Shown: positions 26,318-34,676 of the stretch, one piece after another
Numbering within the stretch: position 1 is the stretch's first letter
Layout: each line of letters opens with the position of its first letter
NCBI GenBank assembly: GCA_002730035.1
Contig: PBYU01000095.1
Location: forward strand, 1 to 34,958
DNA from: Gammaproteobacteria bacterium
Lineage (GTDB): Bacteria > Pseudomonadota > Gammaproteobacteria > Pseudomonadales > Pseudohongiellaceae
DNA: 34,958 bases
Direction: 5' to 3'
Program-made: the position numbers and the translations under genes
The notes under the pieces: model-generated
What the model saw: only the letters and a program-made list of their open reading frames with translations
What the model was told of the DNA's origin: nothing
Database searches by the model: none

Positions 26318-26507
26318 ATGGATCAATCTCAGTCTTCGCCAATGCCTTACAGCTTACCCTAATTAGCTGAATCTTTCCTGAATACAATTCTTTAGACTGT
26401 TCTGAAGTGGCAAAATTCTCCCCAGTGAGACAGCAACGCGGAATCGTCATCGTCCCCTATCCCAAATTCAATGCGCTTCATTGCCGGGAGAGCTCTGCAT
26501 GGGATTA

Positions 26508-28901
26508 TCAACGGCTTAATGACTGCTCCAGTGCATCGGTAATCACCCGGCTTGCCTGCAGGCTTCTCAGCAGGGAGGGGATGTTGTCCGATATGTTGAC
26601 ATTCAGGTTAATCGGCTGCCCGCCATTCAGGTCCGGATTAATGCCCTGCAACCGCACTGCCATGGTGAGGTCGCCATTGTCATCGTAATAAACGACCGTA
26701 TCCATTGTGCGGTATTGGTAATTCGACAGAGCATCATTAACCAGCTGCACACTGGGATTGCTGCTGGGCACTGGGTTGGCAGGGGTGTAGCGAATCGTGC
26801 CACCGGGATTCAGGGCGGCAACCAGGCCCTGTTCGATTATCAATTTTCCACCCTGTAAACTGATTGGCAGGTACCCGCTAATCGCTCCATCCATGTACAG
26901 CTCTGGATACTCCACCAGTTCGACAATTGTGTTCAAATCCATATCGCTGAGCACCACCGCCAGGTCGTTGGTGTCTCTCAGCCCGCTGTAGTTGAATTGA
27001 GGAATCGAGATCGATCCTCCCAGCACTTCACTGGTCAGCTCATGAAAGCGTATTTCCTGATTGGCGCTGTTGAATCCGTAGCGCCAGGTCACATTACGAA
27101 CCGGCAGGCCCACATCGATGGTAGCCAGACTGGCGAGCAGCTCATCTGAGGAGCGAATCGACAAGGGTGGCACAACTTCTGCGGACACTTCGGTTTGCAG
27201 GTCGACGAAGAATGTGTCATCGATAAAACCGCTGATGTTGTCCAGCGCGAGATTGAGTGGTCCTGCAAACTGCCAGGCACTAGTGTCGTCCTGATCCCAG
27301 CGAATTTCTGTACGCCCCGCCACGCTGCCACCCAGGATATCACCCGTGAGCAGTGATTGTTCTACCAGGCCGGATAGCGGCGTCAGCTCACTGAAGGTAT
27401 AGGCCGGCAGCTCAATCTTGGCTCGACCACTATTATCAAGCAGATGATGATTGAAGCTACCATTGAGTGAAAGCTGATTATTCAGGGTCAGTTCTGCAGC
27501 TCCTGCCAGCTGGTCTTCGAAAAAATTGAGCAGACCCGATACCATTGGATTTCTGGGTTTCAGGCTGCCTACATCGATCTGCATTGCGTTACTGCTGAAG
27601 CTCATCTGTGCACGGTTTACATCAGCCAGTATGATGCTGAGGTTTTCTAGAGACAGATCCAGGCTGCCCTGCAGTTCGTTGCTGCTGACATTGGGTGCCA
27701 GCAGCGCCAGATTCGCGGCTGACAGAATTGCGTACTGATCCGTATATTCCAGGCTAGTTCTGCCTTCCAGTGTTACACCGTCTGCACTAAATGAGCTACT
27801 TCGCAGGGTGTTAGCTTGCGCATTCAGGATAGCTTGACCGAAACATTGCGAGGGGCTGTCACAATTAAGCGTCACATCGTTGAGCTGAATATCCAATTCG
27901 GTAATCAGGTTTTCACTGCGTAGATCTATTCTCGAAAACAGTTGGGGCGACGAGATCTCGAAAACCGGGTTGAGTTCATTCTGCTTGCCCTGCATGGAGA
28001 TTGGCAGTGCGGTTTGCACCGTTGCCAGTCCCGTATCCATCAGTAGGGACCATTGCACTTCATGGGCTGGATTGTCGACGCTGAGATCGACACCACGTAG
28101 CGACAGATTGCCAAGCGGTTCCTCGAGGGATACGGCTGCATTGAGAGTAAGCGCATCGCTGGTGAATTCTACAAGATTCATGGGCTCAATCGGAAGGCTG
28201 GTGGCCGAAAGTGACTCGAGAGAGATTGTCGAGTCAACGATTAACTCCAAGGACTGTTCCTCGAACGCAGCATTTACATCAACTCGCAGCAATGCATTCG
28301 TCACATCCTGATCATCACTGTGTAGAGCGACATGACCGGAAAGCCTGCCGGGGCCATCCCGTCGGATTTCGAACTGTAGCGAAGTCTCTGGCAAGCGCGC
28401 GAGACTGGCGTTACCGCGCACCTCCATGGGTTGAGTCTGCAAATTCATCTGCAGCATGGCGCGATCACCGCCAATCAGTAGAGCAACTTCGTCCAGCTGT
28501 ATGCTGTCCACACCCACGCTGTCAATTGCCTGTAGCACAGCGTTTATTGTGGGAGGGGCATCCTCAGACACCGACTGTTGGTTAGTTTCCAGCATTGCGA
28601 TTTCGAGCACTGGAATGCTTACAGACTGGATTTCGCGCTGTGATAATTCCTCAATGGTAAATGTGGCGCTCAAATCCCTTGCAGTTAACTGCATGCTGGA
28701 ATTGCTGATGACCAGTTGTTCTAAATGCGCACTTTCCCAGCCAATTTCCAATCCAGCCATTGCCTCCAGCCGCACACCAGCTTCGTTGAGATAGAAAGTT
28801 ACCAGCGGGGAAATAATCAGCAGGGGCCATACCAGAAGTACTAATAAAGCAAGAGCCAGGATAAACAAACTAACGAGTACAAGTTTTACTGGACGCGGCA
28901 T
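26508..28901 (-). CDS. ydbH: YdbH, AsmA-like inter-membrane phospholipid transport protein
   Basis: 797 residues. One membrane anchor at the N-terminus (about 7-34, LVSLFILALALLVLLVWPLL) is followed by a large periplasmic beta-rich region, consistent with the AsmA/TamB/YhdP-type hydrophobic groove that bridges the periplasm. The C-terminal part (QGINPDLNGGQPINLNVNIS, then DNIPSLLRSLQ) is the conserved YdbH segment. E. coli YdbH is about 880 residues, so this one is a little shorter. Its ynbE and ydbL partners follow in order, which makes the assignment firm. Confidence 0.9.
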   Translation of the reverse strand: MPRPVKLVLVSLFILALALLVLLVWPLLIISPLVTFYLNEAGVRLEAMAGLEIGWESAHLEQLVISNSSMQLTARDLSATFTIEELSQREIQSVSIPVLEIAMLETNQQSVSEDAPPTINAVLQAIDSVGVDSIQLDEVALLIGGDRAMLQMNLQTQPMEVRGNASLARLPETSLQFEIRRDGPGRLSGHVALHSDDQDVTNALLRVDVNAAFEEQSLELIVDSTISLESLSATSLPIEPMNLVEFTSDALTLNAAVSLEEPLGNLSLRGVDLSVDNPAHEVQWSLLMDTGLATVQTALPISMQGKQNELNPVFEISSPQLFSRIDLRSENLITELDIQLNDVTLNCDSPSQCFGQAILNAQANTLRSSSFSADGVTLEGRTSLEYTDQYAILSAANLALLAPNVSSNELQGSLDLSLENLSIILADVNRAQMSFSSNAMQIDVGSLKPRNPMVSGLLNFFEDQLAGAAELTLNNQLSLNGSFNHHLLDNSGRAKIELPAYTFSELTPLSGLVEQSLLTGDILGGSVAGRTEIRWDQDDTSAWQFAGPLNLALDNISGFIDDTFFVDLQTEVSAEVVPPLSIRSSDELLASLATIDVGLPVRNVTWRYGFNSANQEIRFHELTSEVLGGSISIPQFNYSGLRDTNDLAVVLSDMDLNTIVELVEYPELYMDGAISGYLPISLQGGKLIIEQGLVAALNPGGTIRYTPANPVPSSNPSVQLVNDALSNYQYRTMDTVVYYDDNGDLTMAVRLQGINPDLNGGQPINLNVNISDNIPSLLRSLQASRVITDALEQSLSR

Positions 28902-28947
28902 AGGAGAAAGTGTATTCCCTAAGAATTGATACTTGTTCAGAAAATCT

Positions 28948-29450
28948 CTAGTTTGGGCTTGGTAAGCCGGAATCCTTTAAGGTCTTCAAATTTACTGTCT
29001 CGAAGGCCGTGTTCTCCTTCATAACCACATAGGAGTTGATATTTACCTGGTTACTGCTGGAGCTGACCAACTGCTCATTTATCTCCAGGTAACGATTCAT
29101 GTCTGCACAGATGATGCGGACAAAGAAATCAGACTCACCACTCACGGTATAGCATTCGACGACTTCCGGTATGGATTTCACCGATTCTCGAAAGCCTTGA
29201 ACTCATTCTGTATATGGTTCTTCAGAGAGACCGTGGCGATACACATAATGTGCCGGGCAATGTGAGGCAGGTCGATTCGGGCATGGTAGGAGCGAATAAC
29301 CTGCTCATTTTCCAGGCGTCTGACCCGCTGCAGACAGGAACTCGGTGACAGGCAGACTTTCTCGGCCAGGTGCTGGTTGGTGATGCGCCCGTTGCGCTGT
29401 AAGGTTTCGAGGATTTTCAGGTCAATCTTGTCGATCTTCAGATTCGTCAT
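28948..29450 (-). pseudogene. Lrp/AsnC-family transcriptional regulator, split by a one-base frame change
   Basis: Two overlapping frames together encode one Lrp-type protein. 29178-29450 gives the N-terminal winged helix-turn-helix (DLKILETLQRNGRITNQHLA, then LSPSSCLQRVRRLE) up to FKAFENR and stop. 28948-29181 continues in the next frame as VKSIPEVVECYTVSGESDF, the RAM ligand-binding and oligomerisation domain. The joint FKAFENR-VKSIPEVVECY is exactly what intact relatives show. A missing base in the GG run (cggtga) explains it. The stop of part one and a GTG for part two overlap (GTGA), so two separate polypeptides or a frameshift event cannot be ruled out, nor can a sequencing error. It is divergent to the ArgD-like gene, which it may regulate together with the palindrome at 29503. 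Confidence 0.85.
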
Positions 29451-29502
29451 ATGCTGCTATTCTAATTTGAGAGTGCCCTGTTTTTGAATAATTCGCAGTA
29501 TA

Positions 29503-29519
29503 TCCGAATTTTATTCGGA
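29503..29519. promoter_or_regulatory. Perfect 17-bp palindrome, candidate Lrp-family operator
   Basis: TCCGAAT-TTT-ATTCGGA: two perfect 7-base half sites with a 3-base AT centre, in the middle of the divergent space between the Lrp-type gene (29450) and the aminotransferase (29627). Size, AT-rich centre and place fit autoregulation plus control of the neighbour, as is common for Lrp/AsnC proteins. No binding data are available. Confidence 0.5.
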
Positions 29520-29626
29520 ATCACTGTCAAATAAAAACAGCTCATTTATCAAATAGAAAGAGATAAATAGCTCCTTCCGTGTCGTTCTTGGTACGCTATG
29601 GTACTAAATATTATTCGCTGGAGGTG

Positions 29627-30859
29627 ATGGTGAAGTCGTCAGGCAGTATTACAGCAGGGAAGGATTCGAAGACCGGCAGTGCCAGAGATGCACTGTGGCC
29701 CAATTACAGCCCCCCTCAAGATCTGGTTATCACCCACGGTCTGGGCAGCGAACTGTTTACCGCCGCGGGAGACGCTTACCTGGATTTTCTGTCCGGTATC
29801 GCCGTTACCAGTTTCGGTCACGCCCATCCGCATCTAGTCGCGGCGTTAAACGAACAGTCAGGCAAGGTCTGGCACCTGTCCAACGTTTTTCGGATTCCAG
29901 CAGCGGAACGATTGGCCGGGCGACTTTCCGAGCACAGCTTCGCCGACCGGGTGTTCTTTGCCAATTCAGGTACCGAGGCTGTAGAGGCTGGTATCAAGGC
30001 TATTCGGGGTTACCAGCTGGCCAGTGGTAATGCCGATCGTCACCGTATTATCGGTTTCAGCGACAGCTTTCACGGTCGCACGCTGGCGGCATTAGCGGCC
30101 GCGGGCAATGAATCTCATATGCGGGGCTTCATTCCCATGGACTACGGATTTGATCAGGTGGAATGGGAAAACCTGCCGCAACTGAAGCAGGCTATCGGTG
30201 CCAACACGGCGGGTATCATATTGGAACCGGTGCAGGGAGAAGGTGGCATTCGCCCGATCAGTGCCGAATTCATGCAGCAGGTGAAAGGGCTGTGTGAGGA
30301 GCACGGCCTGGTGCTGATGATGGATGAGGTGCAATGTGGCGTTGGTCGTAGCGGAAAACTGTTCGCCCATCAGCACTACGGTATTACGCCGGACGTGATG
30401 GCGCTGGCCAAGGGCTTGGGAGGTGGTTTTCCGGTGGGCGCCTGTCTCACCACCGAAGCGATTGGTGAGACCATGGTGGTGGGTACCCACGGCAGTACCT
30501 TCGGCGGTAATCCGCTGGCGATGGCAGTGGGGAATGCAGTAATGGATTTGTTGCTGGAGCCAGGTCAGTTGGATGAAGTAACGGCTAAGAGCGACTACCT
30601 GATGGATCATCTGCAGAAACTGGTGGCGCAATTTCCCAAGCTTATCGTGTCCATACATGGTCTGGGATTGATGATCGGGATTAAATGCGTAGTGCCCTGT
30701 GGCGACATGCTGAATAAATTGCGCAGCAAGAAACTGCTAGTGGGTAAATCTGGTGCCAACATGATCAGGTTGTTGCCGCCGCTGAACATCTCCTATGAAC
30801 ATCTGGATCAAGCGCTACAGATCATCGAGGAGGCATTGCTGGAATTTCAGGACGCCTGA
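29627..30859 (+). CDS. argD: Class III PLP aminotransferase, acetylornithine aminotransferase-like
   Basis: 410 residues from the ATG at 29627. Fold-type I PLP enzyme: YLDFLSGIAVTSFGHAHPHL near the N-terminus, phosphate-binding NSGTEAVEAGIKAIRGY, SDSFHGRTLAALAA, ILEPVQGEGGIRP, MMDEVQCGVGRSG with the pyridine-N Asp, and the Schiff-base Lys262 in ALAKGLGGGFPVGA. This pattern matches ArgD, which transfers the amino group between acetylornithine and glutamate; related catabolic omega-transaminases cannot be excluded, and the linked Lrp-type regulator would fit those as well. GGAGG lies 2 bases before this ATG and 5 before the in-frame GTG at 29630. An in-frame GTG at 29579 would add 16 residues. 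A 9-codon frame at 29598 ends in TGATG on the start. Confidence 0.84.
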   Translation: MVKSSGSITAGKDSKTGSARDALWPNYSPPQDLVITHGLGSELFTAAGDAYLDFLSGIAVTSFGHAHPHLVAALNEQSGKVWHLSNVFRIPAAERLAGRLSEHSFADRVFFANSGTEAVEAGIKAIRGYQLASGNADRHRIIGFSDSFHGRTLAALAAAGNESHMRGFIPMDYGFDQVEWENLPQLKQAIGANTAGIILEPVQGEGGIRPISAEFMQQVKGLCEEHGLVLMMDEVQCGVGRSGKLFAHQHYGITPDVMALAKGLGGGFPVGACLTTEAIGETMVVGTHGSTFGGNPLAMAVGNAVMDLLLEPGQLDEVTAKSDYLMDHLQKLVAQFPKLIVSIHGLGLMIGIKCVVPCGDMLNKLRSKKLLVGKSGANMIRLLPPLNISYEHLDQALQIIEEALLEFQDA

Positions 30860-30945
30860 TTCCGCACTGCTCCAGCTGGATCGGCTTACAACTCTCCTCA
30901 AGCTCGATTCGGTATACGAGTTCCAGCGACTTTAGTCCTGCGCAA

Positions 30946-32526
30946 TTAGCGCTGCTCCAGTTGGCTGGCTTCCATCATGATGTGAAAAATAACATTCTGC
31001 TCCATCACGCCGCGAACCAGGTCTGCCCCGGGCCCGACTGCATAGATGGCAACGTCTTCACCGGCGTGGGTTTCCTGTCTTAAGGGAACCACGGTTTCGG
31101 AGTGAAAGCCTTCGTGAGTGGTGTCAATATCGGTCAGATCGCTGCGGCCCGCGGTGTTCACGTCAGTGCGGTGAATCGAGTCGGCAGTGTTGGTGCCTGG
31201 TAAAAAGTGGAATCCCTCGCCATTTTGATAGCCGAGCGTAGTATAGGGCATCCCATCTCTGGCCAGGGCTGATGCGTTCTCAGACTCTCCTGAGCTGTCA
31301 ACATTTACGGCTTTTCCGAGGATGGGATTACCCCGTATCGGATATCCGGCGATAGTGAACACATGACTGTGATCGGCGGTGACGATGATCAGAGTCTCCT
31401 CCAGGTCTACCATTTCATACGCAGTCTTCACGGCCCGCGCCAATTCGATGGTGTCCAGCAACGCGCGTTTTGGATTAACGGCGTGATGCGCATGGTCGAT
31501 GCGACCTGCCTCAACGTTAAGATAGAAACCCTTGTCATTCTTATCGAGCAGCCGTATCGCCTTCGCCGTCATTTCACTCAGGCTTGGCTCGCCACCCTGA
31601 TCAGAATCTATGTCCAGGGAATAGGCCATATGTGAGGGGTCGAACAGACCTAGCAGGTGATCGGTGCGGGCAGGGTCGATGGCTTCGAACTGCTGCTTGT
31701 TCCAGACATAGTCGGCATTGCTGTGGTTTTCCAGCCATTCAGTGGTGAGATCTCGGCCATCCAGTCGTTCACCGGGATTGCCAGTCTCGGGATCGGCATT
31801 GGGTCGAGCCGGCAGAAAGCTCTGTCGACCGCCACCCAGCGCAACTTCAAGACCGTCGGAACCAGGATTGTTCACACTGAACTCGATCAATTGCCTTGCG
31901 ATGTCGGCACAGTCCCCCGGATTGGAGAAGCGCGGACCGTCCTGATCGTCTTCGAATTCGCGCTCCATAATATGCGCATAGTTTGACGCCGGTGTGGCGT
32001 GAGTGAGGCGCGCGGTAGTGACAACACCGGTTGCCATGCCATGTTGCTCGGCGCTCTCAAGAATCGTCTGCAGATGGTTGCCCGACTGGGAGTCACAATT
32101 ACCGCGCACCACATATTCATTCACGGCGATCAGTCCCATATCAGTCTTCACACCAGTGGTCATGGCAGTCATGGTGCCGGCGGAGTCAGGCACCTGCCGG
32201 TCACTGTTGTAAGTCTTGGAAAGGGCGACGTTGGGGAATTCTTCGAAGAACAGTTCGTTCTCTTCGCCCGGTTCTCCTCTGAGTTGACCCTCCAGAATGC
32301 GCGCCGCCGTCACGGTGGACACGCCCATGCCATCGCCGATGAACAGGATGATATTCTTGGCAATCGGTATGTCGGCCTGTGCATAACGGTAGGATTTGTT
32401 GCGTGCTACTACCGCCTGACCTGCATCGAACCAGGACTGTGGCGATTCCTGTGGAATGCCTTCTGTTGCCGATAGACTCAGCGTTAGAAGCAATGGCATG
32501 AATGTAATGTGCTTGAACGAAATCAT
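30946..32526 (-). CDS. phoA: Alkaline phosphatase, PhoA family, exported
   Basis: Periplasmic phosphomonoesterase, 526 residues from the ATG at 32526 (GTG at 32535 is the alternative). Signal peptide FMPLLLTLSLSATEG. The catalytic features of the PhoA family are present: Asp in LFIGDGMG as metal ligand, the nucleophile Ser115 in PDSAGTMTAM, GRIDHAHHAVN and VTADHSHVF for zinc binding, and the C-terminal HAGEDVAIYAVGPGADLV. An insertion region around 200-290 is usual for marine relatives. It releases phosphate from organic esters outside the cytoplasm. Convergent with the aminotransferase gene (86 bases, no clear terminator) and divergent to the selenoprotein gene. No Pho box is identified. Confidence 0.92.
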   Translation of the reverse strand: MISFKHITFMPLLLTLSLSATEGIPQESPQSWFDAGQAVVARNKSYRYAQADIPIAKNIILFIGDGMGVSTVTAARILEGQLRGEPGEENELFFEEFPNVALSKTYNSDRQVPDSAGTMTAMTTGVKTDMGLIAVNEYVVRGNCDSQSGNHLQTILESAEQHGMATGVVTTARLTHATPASNYAHIMEREFEDDQDGPRFSNPGDCADIARQLIEFSVNNPGSDGLEVALGGGRQSFLPARPNADPETGNPGERLDGRDLTTEWLENHSNADYVWNKQQFEAIDPARTDHLLGLFDPSHMAYSLDIDSDQGGEPSLSEMTAKAIRLLDKNDKGFYLNVEAGRIDHAHHAVNPKRALLDTIELARAVKTAYEMVDLEETLIIVTADHSHVFTIAGYPIRGNPILGKAVNVDSSGESENASALARDGMPYTTLGYQNGEGFHFLPGTNTADSIHRTDVNTAGRSDLTDIDTTHEGFHSETVVPLRQETHAGEDVAIYAVGPGADLVRGVMEQNVIFHIMMEASQLEQR

Positions 32527-32602
32527 ATTACTCACCCGATGGCTAACAGAACCCCTGCTATGTTACAGGAATTAGACTCCCGGATACGATAAATCACGGT
32601 AA

Positions 32603-32632
32603 GTGACGGTAGGCCCTGTCGGGCTATACAAT
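32603..32632 (+). promoter_or_regulatory. Candidate sigma-70 promoter for the SelW-like gene
   Basis: GTGACG (32603-32608, 4 of 6) and TACAAT (32627-32632, 5 of 6) are 18 bases apart, and would start transcription about 35 bases before the ATG at 32676. Moderate match only; placed by reading. Confidence 0.35.
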
Positions 32633-32675
32633 GCGAAACTCAAGCGAACCAGCACACTCAACCGAGAACTACCCT

Positions 32676-32933
32676 ATGAGCATTGAGATAAGCTTCTGCA
32701 AAGTCTGAAACTATCAACCTGAGGCCGACCGTGTGTCGGCCGAGATAAAAGAGCAAACCGGGATCGATGCGGTGTTGATACCGGGTGGTGGCGGCATCTT
32801 CGATATTAAGCAGGACGGCGTGCTGGTATTTTCCAAGCACAAGCTGGCACATTTTCCTGAATCAGGGGAAATAGCCAGATTGTTGGCGGACTAGGCCCTT
32901 CTGCTAGTTCTCGGTCAGGCTTCGATAACTGAT
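32676..32933 (+). CDS. SelT/SelW/SelH-family selenoprotein (Sec at in-frame TGA 32706-32708)
   Basis: 85 residues if the TGA at codon 11 is read as selenocysteine (U). The start gives MSIEISFCKVUNYQPEADRV: a first beta strand, then the Rdx-family redox motif CxxU (Cys8, Sec11). VLIPGGGGIFDI and GVLVFSKHKLAHFPESGEI follow, matching the family's G-G-x-F, D-G-x-x-x-F-S-K and FPexGEI pattern. The protein is a small cytoplasmic thioredoxin-like redox protein; known relatives interact with glutathione or thioredoxin systems. A SECIS-like hairpin follows the TGA. As written, the frame ends EIARFVGGLG...FDN at TGA 32931. Dropping one T in the TTT at 32880-32882 would give EIARLLAD and a stop, the usual length, so the last 18 residues are uncertain. 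Ribosome binding site: only a weak GAGA at about 32664. A standard ORF search stops at the TGA and misses the gene. Confidence 0.83.
32723..32741 (+). promoter_or_regulatory. Bacterial SECIS-like hairpin
   Basis: Perfect 7-bp stem GGCCGAC / GTCGGCC with the 5-base loop CGTGT. The stem begins 14 nt after the TGA and the apical loop begins 21 nt after it (32730), with G at the second loop position. As I recall it, the bacterial SECIS rule asks for a small loop with a G in its first two bases, about 16-37 nt after the UGA; this fits. It lies within the coding sequence, as bacterial SECIS elements must. It would be bound by SelB to deliver Sec-tRNA. Confidence 0.75.
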
Positions 32934-33029
32934 TCTCACTTTCAAACACGACAAGATCCATTTTCCATTCCAGGCCCGAGCTGTGATTCCCATTACTTAT
33001 AACTGGAGTCCGGGGCTGTTTAGCGCTTC

Positions 33030-34676
33030 CTATTCCACAGGAAACTGATAGTCCTCAAACGTCTTACGTAGGCCAAGTTTGTTGATTTTCCCTGTTGCTG
33101 TGTGAGGTAGCTCTCCAATAAAAACGACATCATCCGGCATGGCCATTTTATGTAGCTTGTCGTTTAGAAATTCCAGCACATCTTCTCTTGATAAGGATTT
33201 TCCTGCCTGTAAAACAACAATCAGCAATGGCCTTTCTGTCCATTTAGGGTGATATCGACCAATTACCGCCGCTTCTGCGATATCGGCATGGTTAACCGCT
33301 GCATTTTCAATCTCGATAGAGCTAATCCATTCGCCACCCGACTTAATGACGTCCTTGGTACGATCTGTAATTTGCAGGTAGCCATCAGGCGTTATAGACG
33401 CGACGTCACCGGTTTGTAACCAGCCTTTTTCGTCAACAGGGCAGCCTTCTGCTCCTGGCACATCAGACAATCCATAGTAACCTTTGGCCACCCAGGGGCC
33501 TCTTACTTTTAGCGCACCAAAAGCTACACCATCCCATGGCAGTTCCTCATTGTTCTCATCGACGATGCACATTTCAATGCCAAAAACTCCGCGCCCTTGC
33601 AGACACTGTAAATCTGTAACCTCTTCGGTAGTGAGATCTTCCATGCCTTTCTTCAATCCGAAGATAGTGCCGAGCGGGCTTGTTTCAGTCATGCCCCAGC
33701 CTTGCACAACGGTGCAGTTGTGTTGTTCTCTGAATCGTTCAACAATGCTTCTCGGACACGCAGCGCCACCAACATTTGCTCGCTCAAGACTAGGCACAGA
33801 CTTTTGATTGGCCTCGAGATAGTCGAGCAACGCCAACCAAATGGTAGGCACGCCGGAGCTAACCGTCACCTCTTCGGAGGTGATCAAGTCGTGCAAGGTT
33901 TCACCATCAGCCATTTTCGGTCCTGGCAACACTAACTTGGTTCCCACCATTAACGCCGCATAAGGCGCACCCCAGGCGTTGACATGAAACATTGGCACTA
34001 CGGGTAAACTGGTTTGCATATTCGATGCACCGGTAACATCAGGGAGCGCCCCCGCCAGAGCGTGAAGAACTGTCGACCGGTGACTATAAACCACACCCTT
34101 GGGGTTTCCAGTGGTCCCGGAGGTATAGCACATGCCGCTGGCCGTGTTTTCATCAAACTCTGGCCATTCATAATCATCAGACTGTGCCTCGAGTAATTCT
34201 TCATAGCACAACACATTAGGCAAGCTCGAGTCAGGCATATGTGCCCTGTCCGATAGAACCACAACTGTTTCGACTTTTGCCAAATGCTCTTTCAGTGCCT
34301 CCAACAAGGGCATTACCAGGATATCAACGAAGAGAATCTTGTTTTCTGCATGATTAATAATGTATGCCACTTGTTCGGGGAAAAGCCTGGGATTGATGGT
34401 ATGGCACACCATGCCGCTTCCTGAGACAGCGTAATAGAGTTCCATATGACGATAGTCATTCCAAGCAAGAGTACCGATTCTGTCACCTAACTTAGCCCCT
34501 AGTGATTCCAGTACATTCACGAGTAGCCGACACCGCTTGCCAAAGGTCTTGTAATTCTGCCGGTGCCGGGGGTTATCAACGGTCACCGACACCATTTCTA
34601 CGTCCGGAAAATTTCTCTCAGCATGTTTCAGTATCGACGAAATCATGAGCTGGCTGTTCATCATTAGAGCTTGCAT
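33030..34676 (-). CDS. Acyl-CoA ligase, AMP-binding family (medium/long-chain or DmdB-like)
   Basis: 548-residue cytoplasmic enzyme that activates a carboxylic acid with ATP and CoA through an acyl-adenylate. Motifs: phosphate-binding [64 protein letters not shown], and the C-terminal-domain lysine in TATGKINK near the end. The N-terminal [19 protein letters not shown] and [11 protein letters not shown] place it with the fatty-acyl or 3-methylmercaptopropionyl-CoA ligase group; the substrate cannot be fixed from sequence. GGAAGG lies about 8 bases before the ATG at 34676. It is convergent with the selenoprotein gene, with 96 bases between the stops. Confidence 0.9.
   Translation of the reverse strand: MQALMMNSQLMISSILKHAERNFPDVEMVSVTVDNPRHRQNYKTFGKRCRLLVNVLESLGAKLGDRIGTLAWNDYRHMELYYAVSGSGMVCHTINPRLFPEQVAYIINHAENKILFVDILVMPLLEALKEHLAKVETVVVLSDRAHMPDSSLPNVLCYEELLEAQSDDYEWPEFDENTASGMCYTSGTTGNPKGVVYSHRSTVLHALAGALPDVTGASNMQTSLPVVPMFHVNAWGAPYAALMVGTKLVLPGPKMADGETLHDLITSEEVTVSSGVPTIWLALLDYLEANQKSVPSLERANVGGAACPRSIVERFREQHNCTVVQGWGMTETSPLGTIFGLKKGMEDLTTEEVTDLQCLQGRGVFGIEMCIVDENNEELPWDGVAFGALKVRGPWVAKGYYGLSDVPGAEGCPVDEKGWLQTGDVASITPDGYLQITDRTKDVIKSGGEWISSIEIENAAVNHADIAEAAVIGRYHPKWTERPLLIVVLQAGKSLSREDVLEFLNDKLHKMAMPDDVVFIGELPHTATGKINKLGLRKTFEDYQFPVE

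Noticed and set aside
26211..26450. 79-residue minus frame covering ynbE and the gap before it
   Set aside because: It overlaps the well-supported lipoprotein in another frame and has no recognisable features; the gap itself (26318-26507) shows no gene or clear terminator.
32658..32852. 64-residue minus-strand frame opposite the SelW-like gene
   Set aside because: No family resemblance and no ribosome binding site; the plus strand carries the conserved Rdx sequence, so this is a shadow.
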